A DNA stretch of 64,000 bases. Origin: Batillaria attramentaria (Eukaryota; Mollusca; Gastropoda; Batillariidae). The position numbers and the translations under genes were made by a program. Location of the stretch: positions 107,501 to 171,500 of the forward strand of contig JACVVK020000220.1 in NCBI GenBank assembly GCA_018292915.2, written 5' to 3'. Under the pieces are notes generated by a model. It was not told the origin of the DNA. It did no database searches and saw nothing but the letters and a program-made list of their open reading frames with translations. This document shows positions 11,511-23,282 of the stretch, piece after piece (position 1 is the stretch's first letter; every line of letters starts with the position of its first letter).

Positions 11511-13644
11511 TTGCTGTTTACTCGCTCACTCACTCACTCACTCCACTTACTCACTCACTCACAAAATGAATGCAGTGCCCAGAAAACCAGTTGGTTAGTC
11601 AAGCAATGAACACTATTATCATCCAATTTAATAATTGGCGATATCAGACAGAATAGTAATGTACATTGTCGGATATCATGCACCAGGAAAATAATACAAA
11701 TGCTATGTAACGGATGCGTGACTTACGGTAAATCATGTGCCGGTAAGATTTCCGTATGACGGGTTGGTATGATTTCCGTATGCATCGTAACTATGAGCTG
11801 TGTGGCACACGTGCCTTATTTTCTACACGGGCCACGCATGTATCCCTTAGTGAAGGTTTTACACGGGACATTTGTGTATAATATGCTGACCTGTCCGTTT
11901 CCCTTGTTAAAGTCGACACAGGTAACCCGTTTTACACGTGATGCAGGTGTATCCTGTGCGGTACTCACCCTATTCGCCCTAACAGTATAAAAACCATCCT
12001 GATTCACTTGCTATTCGCATTTGGTCCGGTTGTACCGACACGTCCGTTCCAGAGACTGGCACATCTTTTCGTCCGTTGTCTTTATGGTCTACCGTTTTTT
12101 TAAACCTAGGTATCATCACCGCTTAATGCATCACAAAGCAAGGGCGTTAAACCATCCTGGTTTACGGTCGGTGGGATCATGCAAAAAGCGTGCTTTGTTT
12201 TAGCTTTTGTTTGCTTCCTCGTCAGCGTACGCCACGGGAGACATCTCGAAAACACAGCGAAACCATACCTTGTCACCTGATCATAAATTGTGAGTGGTAG
12301 GTTAGTAAACACAGGACATGCCCTTGTCCCTCTGGCATCTAGCCAATTATTCTACGTCTTATCACTTCGCGATCTGCCTCTTTCGGCTGATAGGTTTAAA
12401 GATCATGATTGTATGTGTCGCTCTAAAGCGGTTAGATAAAGTTTGTTGGGCACGGCCCACACAACAGTTCAAGTGGGTAATAAATATTAAAAAAAACAAA
12501 TGCGCTTCTTTGAGGCTTTGTGGAAATCAGTTTACAGGCGTCAAGTGCAGCGATCTGCAGGAGTTCCTGCGCACTACTTGAGACGGCTTCAGACCAGTCT
12601 ACAAACTTGCCGGCTAGGTTTGACAGTAGCTGTAAACAGAATACGTGGTTCCCTTCTTCTAAAGGCAACAAACCTGCACGAAGCTGCCTGTTCACACACC
12701 GTGCAGAAGTGCGCTAGAACATTGCAGCGGACATAATTTTCTGTAGGCAGTGGTCAGTGCTTTGCACTCCACAAATTAGCATAATTATTGTCCGGATGTA
12801 TCAAGAGGATGTAGTTCTTTTAAGCATGGCGGTGCATGCCTGACTACTGCATCTAACGACCAAACATGCAGTGTTGGTAGGCTGGTCTGCTTGGTCCTTG
12901 ACTGTGATAGTGCTGTTATTGGAAACACCGAAAGAAATGACAATTGTACATACACTTCCTTATCAAACATTCATGAGCGGTTCACTAGTGTCCCCGACAA
13001 GGAAGAGTAAAAGTGTCACATTTAACAGGCGGTGTCTTGATGTGAGACTTTCAAACAAAATGTAGTACGTGTATTTTCCCTATCAAACAGTTTCAGTGTC
13101 ATGTCAGTAGGGAATGTCTTAAACGAAGATCCAAGCAAATGCAGCTTACATTTATGACTAACACTAAGCAGCACTGACGGGTTCTAGTGCAGCGCTTGAT
13201 AACACACAAAAGGATATATTAATGAAAACTACATAGTTATATTTATTTCACTTATGATCTACGTATAGTATTGCAACAATATGAGTAGACAATTACATGT
13301 TCCTTCGTCTACTAGGTTAGAGTCAGGACAAAGCAAGTACATATAGTAAACAGATCCCCCCCCCCAAAAAAAAAAAAAAAAAAAAGTACACTTTGTGATT
13401 TATATGCAGTCGGTGCACGTAGTGCGTGCCTGATTCAACGCTGGGTATTTCCCTTCTCAGATCCCCAACCCCGCTCAACTCCCTTCACGTCTCACCCCTC
13501 ACATACCCTAGCTACCCGCTACCCAAAACATCTGCGATCAGTGACGAGAAGGCACGCTTGTGCCGCAAGTCTGACTAAACCATTCGGCTGACGCGCTCTC
13601 ACGCTAATCCCCCGGTCGAGCTAGTAGATTTATGTCGCGATGTC

Positions 13645-13773
13645 TGGTCACAATATCGTGGATGGACTCTCAACGTTCCTTCACTCGCATATCAAGCACA
13701 CCCTCAAATACCCTCACACAAGAAGACACGAGACGGGACGTTCACAATCTCTCATTATTGACAGAAAGCCCCC
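13645..13773 (-). mobile_element. Gypsy-2 left LTR, first fragment
   Basis: It matches the start of the right Gypsy-2 LTR at 59,062 after the shared flank ATGTC. The LTR resumes after the Gypsy-1 insertion at 45,524 and ends at 47,329. The last five bases here (CCCCC) are the left copy of the Gypsy-1 TSD. Confidence 0.8.
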
Positions 13774-13901
13774 TGTCACACGCACACTCACTCAGCACGC
13801 TCTCGCACGGAACACCAGCAATGGACACAATATTTACACTTAGATACAGTTTATACACAGAACCCCACCCTTCCCCTAGGACCCCTACACACAACTAAGA
13901 C
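13774..13901 (-). repeat. Gypsy-1 left LTR, fragment 1 of 3
   Basis: It matches the beginning of the right LTR (44,333 onward), except for about 16 extra bases just after TGTCA. It is cut at 13,901 by the H8 insertion, with TSD ACTAAGAC at 13,894-13,901. Confidence 0.85.
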
Positions 13902-14004
13902 GGGGTCGGCCCGCTATTGCGCGGGGCCGTTACTGCGCGGGGCCGCTATTGCGCGGGGCCGTTATTGCGCGGGGCCGCTATTGCGCGGGGCCGTTATTGC
14001 GCGA
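13902..14004. repeat. H8 left inverted terminal array
   Basis: Six units of a 16-bp repeat, alternating GCCGCTATTGCG and GCCGTTATTGCG variants. Confidence 0.9.
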
Positions 14005-15095
14005 CCTATCATTTATATGAAGCGGAATAGTTGCCAAGGCGTACCGTGCACGCCCCCCCCCCCCCCCCCCGCGCGCGTTCACGCTGCGATGTCTTACGTG
14101 ATATTAACAAACAGCTGGTCTAAATCATAAACAGATTCTTGTACTACTTAAATCAATTATTATTCCACTTGCCAATGGTTTATTATTATTTTCACTATCC
14201 TGACTGTTGATCTTTTGTCAGTTTATCATTCTGGAGTATTCCTTGTTATTGTTATTGCATATTGCTTTTTGACTGTTTTTATTGTCTGTTAAATTTTCGT
14301 TAGCGCTTAGAGCATGTAACCTTACATGAATATGCGCTTTATAAATAAAATTATTATTATTATTATTATTTAAAACAAACAGAAATGAAGTATATATCAA
14401 AATACACGTATACGGTGAATGTACGCGTACTATTCTGGATGGCTTGCCGGTATTGGTAAAAATCTGACAAATGAGTGTTTTCATTGTTTTTCTACTTCTG
14501 TATAATAAAATACATCATAAACTCTTAATTAAATGACCAAAGTAACATTTATAGATAAATTAGAAATTTGTTTTGTATCACTTCGGTGCTCGTGAGAGTC
14601 ACAGCACATGATCTGAGATATTTTCCCCGAGCTACCAAAGTATATGACATGAATCATTATAACAGATGAAAATAAGAGCAATATTTTGGCCTTTGAAAAT
14701 GTCAGGTTTACATCACATGAAAAATCTGCAGGAGTCTGTAAATGTGACATGTCAAACTCAGTGTGTATAGTGCCTAATAACGAGCCAGAATATAGCATGT
14801 CTGAATTTATCAACATACATTCATCAAGTGAATCACCAAGCCCATTCTGCACAAACATGAGTGAATTTCATTTTATCTGTGACAGAGCATCATGTGAGTC
14901 CAAAGAAGATTTTCTGTTTTTAGAGTGTCTCTTAAACAGACAATTAAGTATTTTGAATTGAATTGAATTGAATTAATGCTTATATAGCGCTTAAAAACTT
15001 CCACATTAGAAAAGCATGATCACAGGGCTTTCCTGTGCCCCCCCCCCCCCCCCCCCCCACACACACCAATCAACCCGTTGATCCAACAACAATAC

Positions 15096-15159
<64 letters not shown>

Positions 15160-15343
15160 CCTATAAATATGAGAAATTTACATTTGAAAAAGTGGGTTTC
15201 ACAAAAAAGTGGGTTCCTTGAAAAATCGTCAGTATTTTCCATATAACTAACTCTAACCCTAACCCTGTTTTGGGTTGCAAATTAGGTAGTTTTAACTAAA
15301 GTAGTCAAGGGAAAGAACATTTGAGAGAGCTTAACAACAACAA
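14005..15343. other. H8 interior, non-coding, with two retroelement 3' ends
   Basis: It contains a poly-C run near 14,050-14,070. A plus-strand retroelement 3' end at about 14,190-14,370 terminates in GCGCTTTATAAATAAAATTA and an ATT repeat. A minus-strand counterpart at about 14,949-15,010 carries an AATTC-repeat tail. A poly-C and (CA)n tract lies at 15,040-15,156. A few telomere-like CTAACC repeats lie at 15,245-15,265. No protein is supported. Confidence 0.5.
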
Positions 15344-15934
15344 CAACAACAAAAACCAAGTGGTGATTCAAGATGGCGGAGTAGCGGTTGCACCCAGCGT
15401 GAGCTCTGTCATCCGAGTTGATTTCTGACGTTTCAGTGACTTTCTGATGTTCATGTGAGACTTGAGGATACTTTACTTCCCGATTGGTTTCGTGGTGGAA
15501 CTTCGAGTGTGTGAAAAGTTTTATTCCCGACTTCTTGGAGGTGGAAATATCAAGTTTTTCAGTTCTGGACTATCAAACCAGGTACGCTTAGTACGCTCAG
15601 TATTGACATTCGGACTGATCACGCTCAGTCTGTACTTGCACGTGCTACATACTGCTACACACTGGTTACGCCTGTTAGCGAGTCATACACCTGTCATACA
15701 CCCGTTGTTATATCGGCCTGTGCGACTGACACACTTTCGTACAGGTGTACAGGTGAACCCCTGGTCAACCCCTGCTCAACCTCTGCTTTACCTCTGCTTA
15801 GCTGCATAGTTGTGTGCTGGGTATTCACCGACGTGTGGCCGTAACTGTAAGACTGTGCCAAGGTTTATTTACTGACAAGCACAAGTCTGTTGCTCTGATT
15901 CTTTACACTGCTCCGCCACTCTTACCGGTGCTAC

Positions 15935-16816
15935 ATGTCCACTAAGCGTTTTGCTACCTCACCCTTGTACGACACTAACGAGAAGCGTTCCTGTCTTGAC
16001 GAACAAGACGGTAGTTTCATGGCTGACACCGACTCGGACGACACCATTGTAAATCCTGACTATCTATCCAGCACTCTAGTGGACCCAAATGAGTCTGCTG
16101 TGCCTGAACAAAAACCAGACGCCTCTTTGAAAGACCAAATTCAAGAAGCTTTCAGTAACCCAGCTCTTATCGAGGCGATCTCGAAGGCCGTTGCGGCGCG
16201 CGTGTCCAGTGAGCTCCGGGCTGAGATGGTCACAATGAGGGAGTTATTAGAGAAGAAGGATCGTCAGATATTCCATCTGCAAGACCGCGTCGACGAGCTT
16301 GAACAGTACAGTAGGCGCAACAATATCAGAATCAGCGACATTCCGGAAATTGACGGCGAGGATACTGATGACTTGATCATAGCCATTGGTAACGAAATCG
16401 GAGTGACGATCACCGAAGAGATGATCGACCGTTCACACAGAGTTGGCAAGAAGGGCGACGACTTCTGCAGACCGATCATCTGTAAGTTCACTTCATACAG
16501 ATATAAGCAGCGCCTCCTTAAAGAGAAAAAGAAACTGGCAAACGTCGACGCGAAGCAGTTATTTCCTGAACGGTCCTGGCACCCTCGGCGCACCCGTCAA
16601 CGTCCCTCTTCCACCACCCGCGCGGAGCCCAAGATCAAGATCTACCTCAACGATGATCTTACGAAAACCAGGGCGGAGATCGCTTCCAAAGCACGGAAGA
16701 TGAAGAGCGACGGCGCATTGCAGGACACTTGGGTCAGAGACGGAGTTATCTTTGTGCGGCAGAACAGTACGACCCATCGAGTTACGACTGCGCGTGAGTT
16801 AGCCGTGTTCGGCTAG
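15935..16816 (+). CDS. LINE ORF1 RNA-binding protein
   Basis: The frame is 293 residues from ATG to TAG. The N-terminus (1-60) is acidic and low in complexity. Residues about 85-125 form a coiled coil (RELLEKKDRQIFHLQDRVDE). They are followed by the ELEQYSRRNNIRI block and a region with IDRSHRVGKK. This layout is typical of ORF1 proteins of LINEs with L1-type/transposase_22-like RNA-recognition folds, which bind their own transcript and chaperone target-primed reverse transcription. The C-terminus (about 205-293) is basic with KIKIYLNDDLTKTRAEI. No frameshift is seen, so it is open throughout. Nothing suggests a host gene. Confidence 0.85.
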   Translation: MSTKRFATSPLYDTNEKRSCLDEQDGSFMADTDSDDTIVNPDYLSSTLVDPNESAVPEQKPDASLKDQIQEAFSNPALIEAISKAVAARVSSELRAEMVTMRELLEKKDRQIFHLQDRVDELEQYSRRNNIRISDIPEIDGEDTDDLIIAIGNEIGVTITEEMIDRSHRVGKKGDDFCRPIICKFTSYRYKQRLLKEKKKLANVDAKQLFPERSWHPRRTRQRPSSTTRAEPKIKIYLNDDLTKTRAEIASKARKMKSDGALQDTWVRDGVIFVRQNSTTHRVTTARELAVFG

Positions 16817-16948
16817 GTAAAGATAGCCCAGCGCCTGGTTGGAACTCAAATGAGCTTAAGCCAAAAGCCTCAAGTGACTGGCGTCTATGTACTGTCGGTC
16901 TGTACGGGTACTTGACGTTATAATGGGGCCTGCATGTTAGGTCAGTGG

Positions 16949-16979
<31 letters not shown>

Positions 16980-17003
16980 TGAGGGGCTGCGTGTTTTGAG
17001 GGG

Positions 17004-17038
<35 letters not shown>

Positions 17039-17044
17039 TGGGAG

Positions 17045-17107
<63 letters not shown>

Positions 17108-18705
17108 CCAGACTGACGAACGTCATCGCCAATCTGGGGAGGGGGGTGTCTTTTCTTCCAGTGGTCTGACCCATGTGTCTAACTCTGGTGAAGACAGTCT
17201 AGTCCAATACTCAAACAGTCCTAGACTGCACGTTCAGTTGGAACCTACCCCTCTTCTGTCCCTTGTCGTATGCCGTGGCCGATACTTGATTCCGGCCCTT
17301 CCTCGTGCTGGAACCGTCGTCGATGTTATAGTGGGGTTTACTTGTAGTGACTATGTGTCCACGTGTTCCTGTTGCACTGAGAGACTCCTTTGTCTCCTTT
17401 GGCGCATGATTTTTTCACACCGGTCCGATGTAAATTACATGCATGGGTTCGGCAAGAGACTTCATATAAATAATAATATTATACAGTCATACTGTGTAGT
17501 ATCTTCATTGATGTGCAGTTAAATTGCATTGAGGTGCAGTCAAAGTGTTTAGATTTCTCATTGATGAATGGTTGTAGAGCCTTACACTAAGTCAATTGCC
17601 TACCCCTGTGTGTTGTTGTTAGTCATGTGACTTTCTAATGTGTTGTTGTTATCGCAAGTATCATTGTAAGCAGGTGTAATGTATGTGTTGGATCTCTTTT
17701 CCAATGTAATAGAATGATAATTCCATTTCCTTCATTGAACACAACTGTAGTGTCGTATAAGTACAGAAGTCAGTCCAACCCTACGTGTTGGTGACACAAT
17801 ATTCATCACCTGTTGTGCTGTTCATTTCCCCCAACCCAAGCTAGGTAATATTTGGAGCAGTGCTTCTAAGGAATATACAACTCACTACAATGATTACGAT
17901 TATCGTAATCGTTTTTACACTGTATTCACGTGGAGTTAAACGTAGTCTCGCCCGTTGACAGAAGGTCCTTTCACGTGCTGCCGGCCAGGCTAGGTGACAA
18001 ACACACTCAATACTTATCACAAATACAGTACACACTGGGACATGACTATGATTACACATGTACATTTATGTCATATATTCCCGCAAGGAATCTTAGTTGA
18101 AGTACACACAAACTGCTGTACACATAGTTCATTGCCGTGGCTAATTCCTACCTCGTAACTAATGGTACACTGTGAAAGCACACCTATGTGTTTGCTCCGT
18201 TGAATACGGCGTGCCCTAGAACTGACTGATGATTGTCATGCGCATAATGCCTTTTCGTGTGTATATGTACGTGTATATTTGTGTGTTTGCGTTTGTGTAT
18301 GTGTACATGTGTGTATATATGTGTATATGTATGTGCGTGTATATTTATATACGTGTGTGTGTATATTATGAATGTGAATGTGTATGTGTGCATGTTATAT
18401 GTATGATGTATAGATGTGTGAATGTAGATATTGGTGAGACAGACGCTCACGGTATCATCTCACTCCTGCCTGTTTTTCTTGTTAGCCTAAATGGCTTTTG
18501 TTCTTTTTTTCCCGAATTTATCTACTTTTCCGTACTTTATGTTATTTCCTCTCGTTCGGCTCTCCTTTTTCTTCTTCACACGTACTCTGTATGGGACTTG
18601 GTCTGTGGTGGTGGTCGCGGCGCTGGCTTCTGGTGATTACAGGTTTAGTGTTGCTTTTCCGACTCTGGGCTCGCTATTGTACGATTTCCTCGTACGATCT
18701 GTCAC
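16817..18705 (+). other. Spacer between LINE ORF1 and ORF2
   Basis: About 1.9 kb without supported coding sequence. It contains GT microsatellites (about 16,949-17,107) and a TGTATATG-rich tract (18,258-18,420). The length is unusual for a LINE inter-ORF gap, so an unrecognised insertion may be present. Confidence 0.45.
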
Positions 18706-20685
18706 ATGAGTGGATGTAGTCTGGTACAATATAGAGCCCGGGTCGGTGATTTCCATGTCACAGCGACCAAACTTTCATGCCGCAAGCTATCATTTATACG
18801 GCTGCACGATTTGTCTCCCTTTCTAATGTTAGTCTTGTATGGTAGTAGGGCGATTCCTTGTGCGTTGTTAGTGTTCCTCTTCCTTCCATGTAATACCGAC
18901 ATGCACCTGACGAGTAGTAGTACTGCTACGGATAGCTGCTCTGTGGAGTCGCGAGCGAAGTGTATAGACATACGATTTCCTCTCACTGCTGTCATGGCAT
19001 TTCTGTCATTTATATTAACATTACTACTTCTTCTTCTTGCAGGTGATATTCACCCCAATCCGGGGCCTACTTTACATAAAGATCTAGCTGTCATCCACAT
19101 AAATGTCCGTAGTCTGCGCAATAAAATTTCCCAGTTGGAAACTGAAATTAAAAACTTCGATGTTGTTACTGTTTCGGAAACGTGGCTCTCCTATGAAGTT
19201 AGTAGTAATGATATTCGTCTCAGTGGCTTTCACCCTCCAGTTAGAAAAGATAGGCCCAATGACTCTCATGGCGGCGTAGCAGTATATGTCAGGAACAATC
19301 TTATATGTAAGCCTCGGCAAGATCTTGATATTCCATTGTTAGAGGCTGTTTGGGTAGAGACGAGGATTGGTCAAGAGATTGTACTGATAGGCACATTTTA
19401 CAGACCTCCAGACGCCGGCGTCGCGTACTGGAAACTCGTTGATGACTCTTTCCAGTTAGTAGGTGGTACACCCAGTAAATATTTGGTTCTTGGGGATTTT
19501 AATGCAGACTGTAAAAATGGTCCACCTCGTCATTTACAAGAAATTATGATTAAGAACAATCTGCACCAACTAGTCACGCTGCCAACTCGTGTAACGGAGA
19601 ATTCCTCGACCGTTATAGATCTAGTGTTGACTCCGTGTCCTGACATCATAGGAAAAGTTGACGTCCTCCCACCAGTATGTAGTGACCATTCAGTCGTTTC
19701 CATTACAATAAACAGAGTAATACACCACAATGTTTTGTTTAAACGTACTTTATTCAACTACTCAAAACTTGATACAGAAAAGTTACACAGCGAATTGAAC
19801 CGAGTGGACTGGACAAGTATTGTTTCGTTAGAACCTCTAGACGCTGCTGCCGAGGCATTCAGTAATCAGTTAGTGTCAATCACCAAACGCTGTGTACCTA
19901 CCAAAACTGTGACTATAAACGATTATGATAAACCGTGGATGACAGACACAATAAAGAGGCTTATTAAGAAGAAAAACCGAGTCCACAGACAGGCTGTTAG
20001 GCTACAATCGGCCTGGTCGTGGGCGTTATTTAGAAAAACCCGTAATGAACTAACTCAAGCCATTCGACATAGGAGAATAGAATACGACAAGGAATTAGAT
20101 CTCCGTGTATCTTCTTCAAATAATTTTGGCTCTAAAGATTGGTGGAAATTAGTCAAAGTATTCATGTCCAGTAAAGGTCTACCGAGGGATGAAATTCCGC
20201 CAATAAAAGACAACGGTATAATTTACTATTCTCATGTTGAGAAGGCGTCAGTATTTAATAATTTCTTTGTTAGCCAGGCTCGGGTGGAAGGCCAAGACGA
20301 CGACGTACCTACCTTAGTTGAATCTGTGAATTCTGCAGACAATATGATTGTGACTATTGACATGGTTAAAGGTATTCTTAAAGGTCTTGATCTGAAAAAA
20401 GCTGTGGGTCCCGATTTAGTCCATAATAAAATATTATCTCTTTCAGCGGACGTTCTGTCAGACTCACTTGTAATTCTGTTTAACCGTTCGTTGACTGAGG
20501 GTATTTTTCCTAATATATGGAAACAAGCTAATGTCACTCCAATCTTTAAGAAAGGAGAGAAAGAAAGATGTACTAATTATCGTCCAGTATCCTTACTCAG
20601 TTGTGTGGGGAAGGTAATGGAAAAATGCGTCCAAAAACATGTGTATGAATATTTGTCGACTAATGAACCCCTATCATGTACGTAA
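18706..20685 (+). pseudogene. LINE ORF2, endonuclease plus truncated reverse transcriptase
   Basis: Open for 659 codons. The N-terminus is hydrophobic (about 95-112) and leads into GDIHPNPGP (residues 113-121, 19,042-19,068), a 2A-like motif. An APE-type endonuclease follows: SETWLS, GTFYRPP, GDFNAD and CSDHSVV are the expected active-site blocks. The reverse transcriptase begins (FKKGEKERCTNYRPVSLLS) but stops at STNEPLS, where normal LINEs continue into the palm domain. The catalytic YADD block is absent. The detached C-terminus lies in another frame immediately downstream. The protein cannot reverse transcribe. Confidence 0.8.
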
Positions 20686-20689
20686 TCCC

Positions 20690-21178
20690 CTAGAAAGACA
20701 GATGCCTCGTTGTCGCACTGAGTTATATAAATCTTCATTTTTCCCTTCAACAACTGCCGCATGGAATGAGTTGCCGGATCACGTTAAGTTCTCAGATTCA
20801 CTCAGTTCCTTCAAACGTTTTTTATCTAGTGCAGATCCCGCAGTACCTTTCTATTATTATTTAGGTGAAAGATTAGTCCAGAGCATTCATTGTAAATTGA
20901 GGCTTGAGATGAGTGATCTTAATGACCATCTCTTTAAGAGACATCTATCTGAAGACCGCTCATGTGCTTGCGGTCACGTTGTTGAAGATCCAGCCCACTT
21001 TCTTATGGATTGTCCTCTCTTTAATAATGCACGTACGCAAACAATATCAACCCTTCCATATAACTACAACATCGACACCCTCTTGAGAGGGAATCTCTGT
21101 CTTCCTTTGCATGACAATATAAACATTTTTAAAACTGTACAGCACTTTATAGAAGTATCAGGTCGCTTTGACACCTAA
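20690..21178 (+). pseudogene. LINE ORF2 C-terminal remnant
   Basis: This is a different frame from the upstream ORF2. It contains the characteristic ORF2 tail: PSTTAAWNELPDHVKFSDSL, then a cysteine/histidine block CACGHVVEDPAHFLMDCPLF, ending at TAA 21,176-21,178. It directly follows the deletion junction near 20,680-20,690. The missing palm and thumb of the RT would normally be a few hundred residues. Confidence 0.75.
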
Positions 21179-21582
21179 ATTCGAATTTCCATTACCAGTC
21201 GCCGGCCCGCTGCCGCCGTCGCAGACGCAATCCCACTGCATTTTTCTTTGTACTGTATCTATTGGTCATTCTTCCTATCCTCTCTCTTCTCTATCTCTTA
21301 CAGATCTGTCTTACAATACTCCGCCGCAAATGTTTTTTTTTTTTGTACATATGAGCACATTCATAAGTTTTTAACTTGTTGTGCTCGGTATTGTCGAAAC
21401 TGATTGTGTGAGTGAATTTTCTGTCTGTTCAAAATGAATAAAAACTGTTTAAACCAACAACAAAAACCGACTTGGAACACGTTTGAATGATTGTCAGCAC
21501 AGTATTCTGTAAGCTGCGTCTCTTGGTTTGCGTATTTCTGTAACACTGTTTTGAAAGACTGGTTGAATGACAAATAGTCACC
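21179..21582 (+). other. LINE 3' UTR and H8 right subterminal sequence
   Basis: A T-run near 21,332-21,342 and AATAAA at 21,437 mark the LINE 3' UTR, which ends at 21,454. The remainder to 21,582 is H8 interior. Nothing coding is seen. Confidence 0.6.
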
Positions 21583-21683
21583 GCGCAATAGCGGCCCCGC
21601 GCAATAGCGGCCCTGCGCAATAGCGGCCCTGCGCAATAGCGGCCCCGCGCAATAACGGACCCGCGCAATAGCGGCCCTGCCCC
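21583..21683. repeat. H8 right inverted terminal array
   Basis: About six CGCAATAGCGGCCC units, inverted relative to the left array, ending in CCCC next to the TSD ACTAAGAC. Confidence 0.9.
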
Positions 21684-21691
21684 ACTAAGAC

Positions 21692-22603
21692 AACCACACA
21701 TATTAATACACTCTAGCTCTAGGGAGCGTCCTAAGTAATGAGGCAGTCTAGGGAACCGGCAGCCGCATAGCACGCACGAGGACACTTGAGGGAGAGGGAT
21801 AGTGAGTGACCAGCCTGATAGTTCGTGGACTGTGGTCGTCTCCAGTAGACTGTGGACTGGTCGTCTCCCGTAGACGGTGGACTGTGGCTGTCTCCCGTAG
21901 CAGTTCCAGGCGCTCATGCGCAGCAGTCCTTCATGGCGGTCGGGTGCTCACGATCCAGGGAACTGTGGCCGACTCCTGTAGCAGCCCCGCGCTCCGCCGT
22001 CTAGTCGTTCCCCTCTGAGATGCCTCGAGACAGGGACGTCACCGCAAGAAGAGAAGGGAAAACACAGAGAAAAAAGGCCTGGATGGCCGGGATCAGTCCG
22101 GTGGTCATACATTCACCTCTCCCCTCGTCCCCAGTGCTAGGCTTTTGCCAGTCCCGTTGCCTTACCCCAGGCTAGTCTAGAATAAGAGTTGTATTTATTA
22201 ACGCTAACGGGACATACATACACAAACGTAGAGAGACAGGCAGATAAAGTAGGACACACAAACACGTCAAGGTAAACCAACTCGGGCAGGCTTCCCCTCA
22301 ACTCGACCCAGCACGACCGGCCCACGCCCCGCCCGCTACACGCATCCAAACGGCGCACTGAATAGGGCCCACCTAGGTAAATGACACCTACCCGTCCGGC
22401 CCTCGAATCCCAGCGTCAGGAAACACCTTGGCGCTGCACCCAGCTGACCGAACAGCTTTACAGAATCTGGTCGACGAAACCAGTTCCCCTAGCGTTGAGC
22501 TAGCCCGCGACGAGCGGTCCACCCTCGCACGGCCAATGGCGAAAAGGCAATAGCAAACATAGGGACGGTGGTCACGCGGTCCGAAGGACTGACCGAGGCT
22601 AGT
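21692..22603 (-). repeat. Gypsy-1 left LTR, fragment 2 of 3
   Basis: It continues the LTR after H8 and matches about 44,436-45,337 of the right LTR. It ends in CTAGT (22,599-22,603), the TSD of LTR-3. Confidence 0.85.
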
Positions 22604-23282
22604 TGTCAGGAACCAGATTGTTGTATTTTAAATATTCATTGTAATTTAAATCGTAACAAGTACTACTGTCCGTCATATAGACAGGTTCCTTGGTTCCTGC
22701 CATAATAGTGAGTTGTGTTTTTACTTGGAATGATAGAATTCTGATAGAGTAGATGATGACGTCAACCATTGAAATTGCGTATGTTGCTTCCGTCAGAAAC
22801 AAATTGTGACGAAAACGAAAACTGACGTCTGTTCCTGTTCAGAGATGTAGCTGATGAGCGGAAAACCGTCAAATAGCATTCTGACGCTGGTTGTCACTAT
22901 TACCGAAGTATTTGCCCTTTGTGTAGGGGTAAGCTTTTAACTGTTATATGTGAAATGATGTTCTGTTTTGCGGCTAGTATTTTTACTGTTCATAACGTGG
23001 AAGTTACATTTCTTCTTGCAATTTTACTCAGCTTTGTACCGTTGCTAGAAAAGAAACAGTTGTCTCACACGTAACTGCTGTAGTGGTTTAAGTTCCGTTT
23101 CCATGTAACCGGCAAAGACATCCGTCAGTCCGTCAAACCGTCACTTGCTGGAAAAACGGATTGCCGTATGACGGGCTGTCTGTTTCCATGTTCACCGTTT
23201 ATACCGCCAGCCTCTCTGTTCGTCGACTGGGAGGTGCAATAGATTTCCCGCCATATTTTCCTTTTTTTGTGTGTGTGCAAGC

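Larger units (their letters stand above)
9290..13644. repeat. Segment R, copy 1 of a duplicated non-coding region
   Basis: This segment is almost collinear with 48,190-59,061 once insertions there are removed. Identity is very high in places; for example the block at 12,500-12,736 matches 57,912-58,148 without a protein-level change. The left end holds about four degenerate units containing GCAGTTGGAGTGGTGTGTAA. The middle holds alternating poly-G and poly-C runs (11,029-11,510) and an (ACTC)n tract (11,519-11,570). No gene was recognised. It ends in ATGTC (13,640-13,644), the target site of Gypsy-2. Its nature (host sequence or old element) is unknown. Confidence 0.7.
15358..21454 (+). mobile_element. 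CR1/L2-like LINE, full length at both ends but internally deleted
   Basis: It is flanked by a 14-bp TSD CAACAACAAAAACC at 15,344-15,357 and 21,455-21,468. The order is 5' UTR, ORF1 (15,935-16,816), a long spacer, ORF2 (18,706-20,685, lacking the RT core), a detached ORF2 C-terminus, and a 3' UTR with AATAAA at 21,437-21,442. Both ends and the TSD are preserved, so the internal loss is a deletion rather than ordinary 5' truncation. Confidence 0.85.
13902..21683. mobile_element. H8, DNA transposon with 8-bp TSD and repeat-rich inverted ends
   Basis: It is flanked by perfect 8-bp ACTAAGAC at 13,894-13,901 and 21,684-21,691; the uninterrupted LTR copy near 44,430 has one ACTAAGAC. Both ends start with GGGG and carry about six 16-bp units of CGGGGCCGCTATTGCG in inverted orientation (13,902-14,004 and 21,583-21,683). 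The interior is occupied mainly by a LINE. No transposase is visible, so it is non-autonomous. An 8-bp TSD fits hAT, P or Zisupton-like groups; I cannot choose. Confidence 0.8.

Noticed and set aside
11975..12005. TATAAAAA box in R as a host promoter
   Set aside because: The string is conserved in both R copies, but no transcript-like feature follows. X-C happens to have inserted into it in copy 2.
12500..12736. 78-codon open frame perfectly conserved at 57,912-58,148
   Set aside because: Conservation reflects recent duplication of the whole R segment. The opposite strand is equally open and no domain is recognised.
9290..13773. R plus Gypsy-2 LTR as one giant LTR of nearly 6 kb
   Set aside because: The ATGTC duplication and TGTCAC start at 59,062 place the LTR boundary inside the shared sequence, giving an LTR of about 1.9 kb. 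R is therefore a separate flanking segment.
15245..15265. Interstitial telomere repeat (CTAACC)
   Set aside because: Only two to three imperfect units; too short to mean more than chance.
21429..21917. 162-codon minus-strand frame
   Set aside because: It runs across the LINE 3' flank, the H8 terminal array and Gypsy-1 LTR, so it spans unrelated elements.
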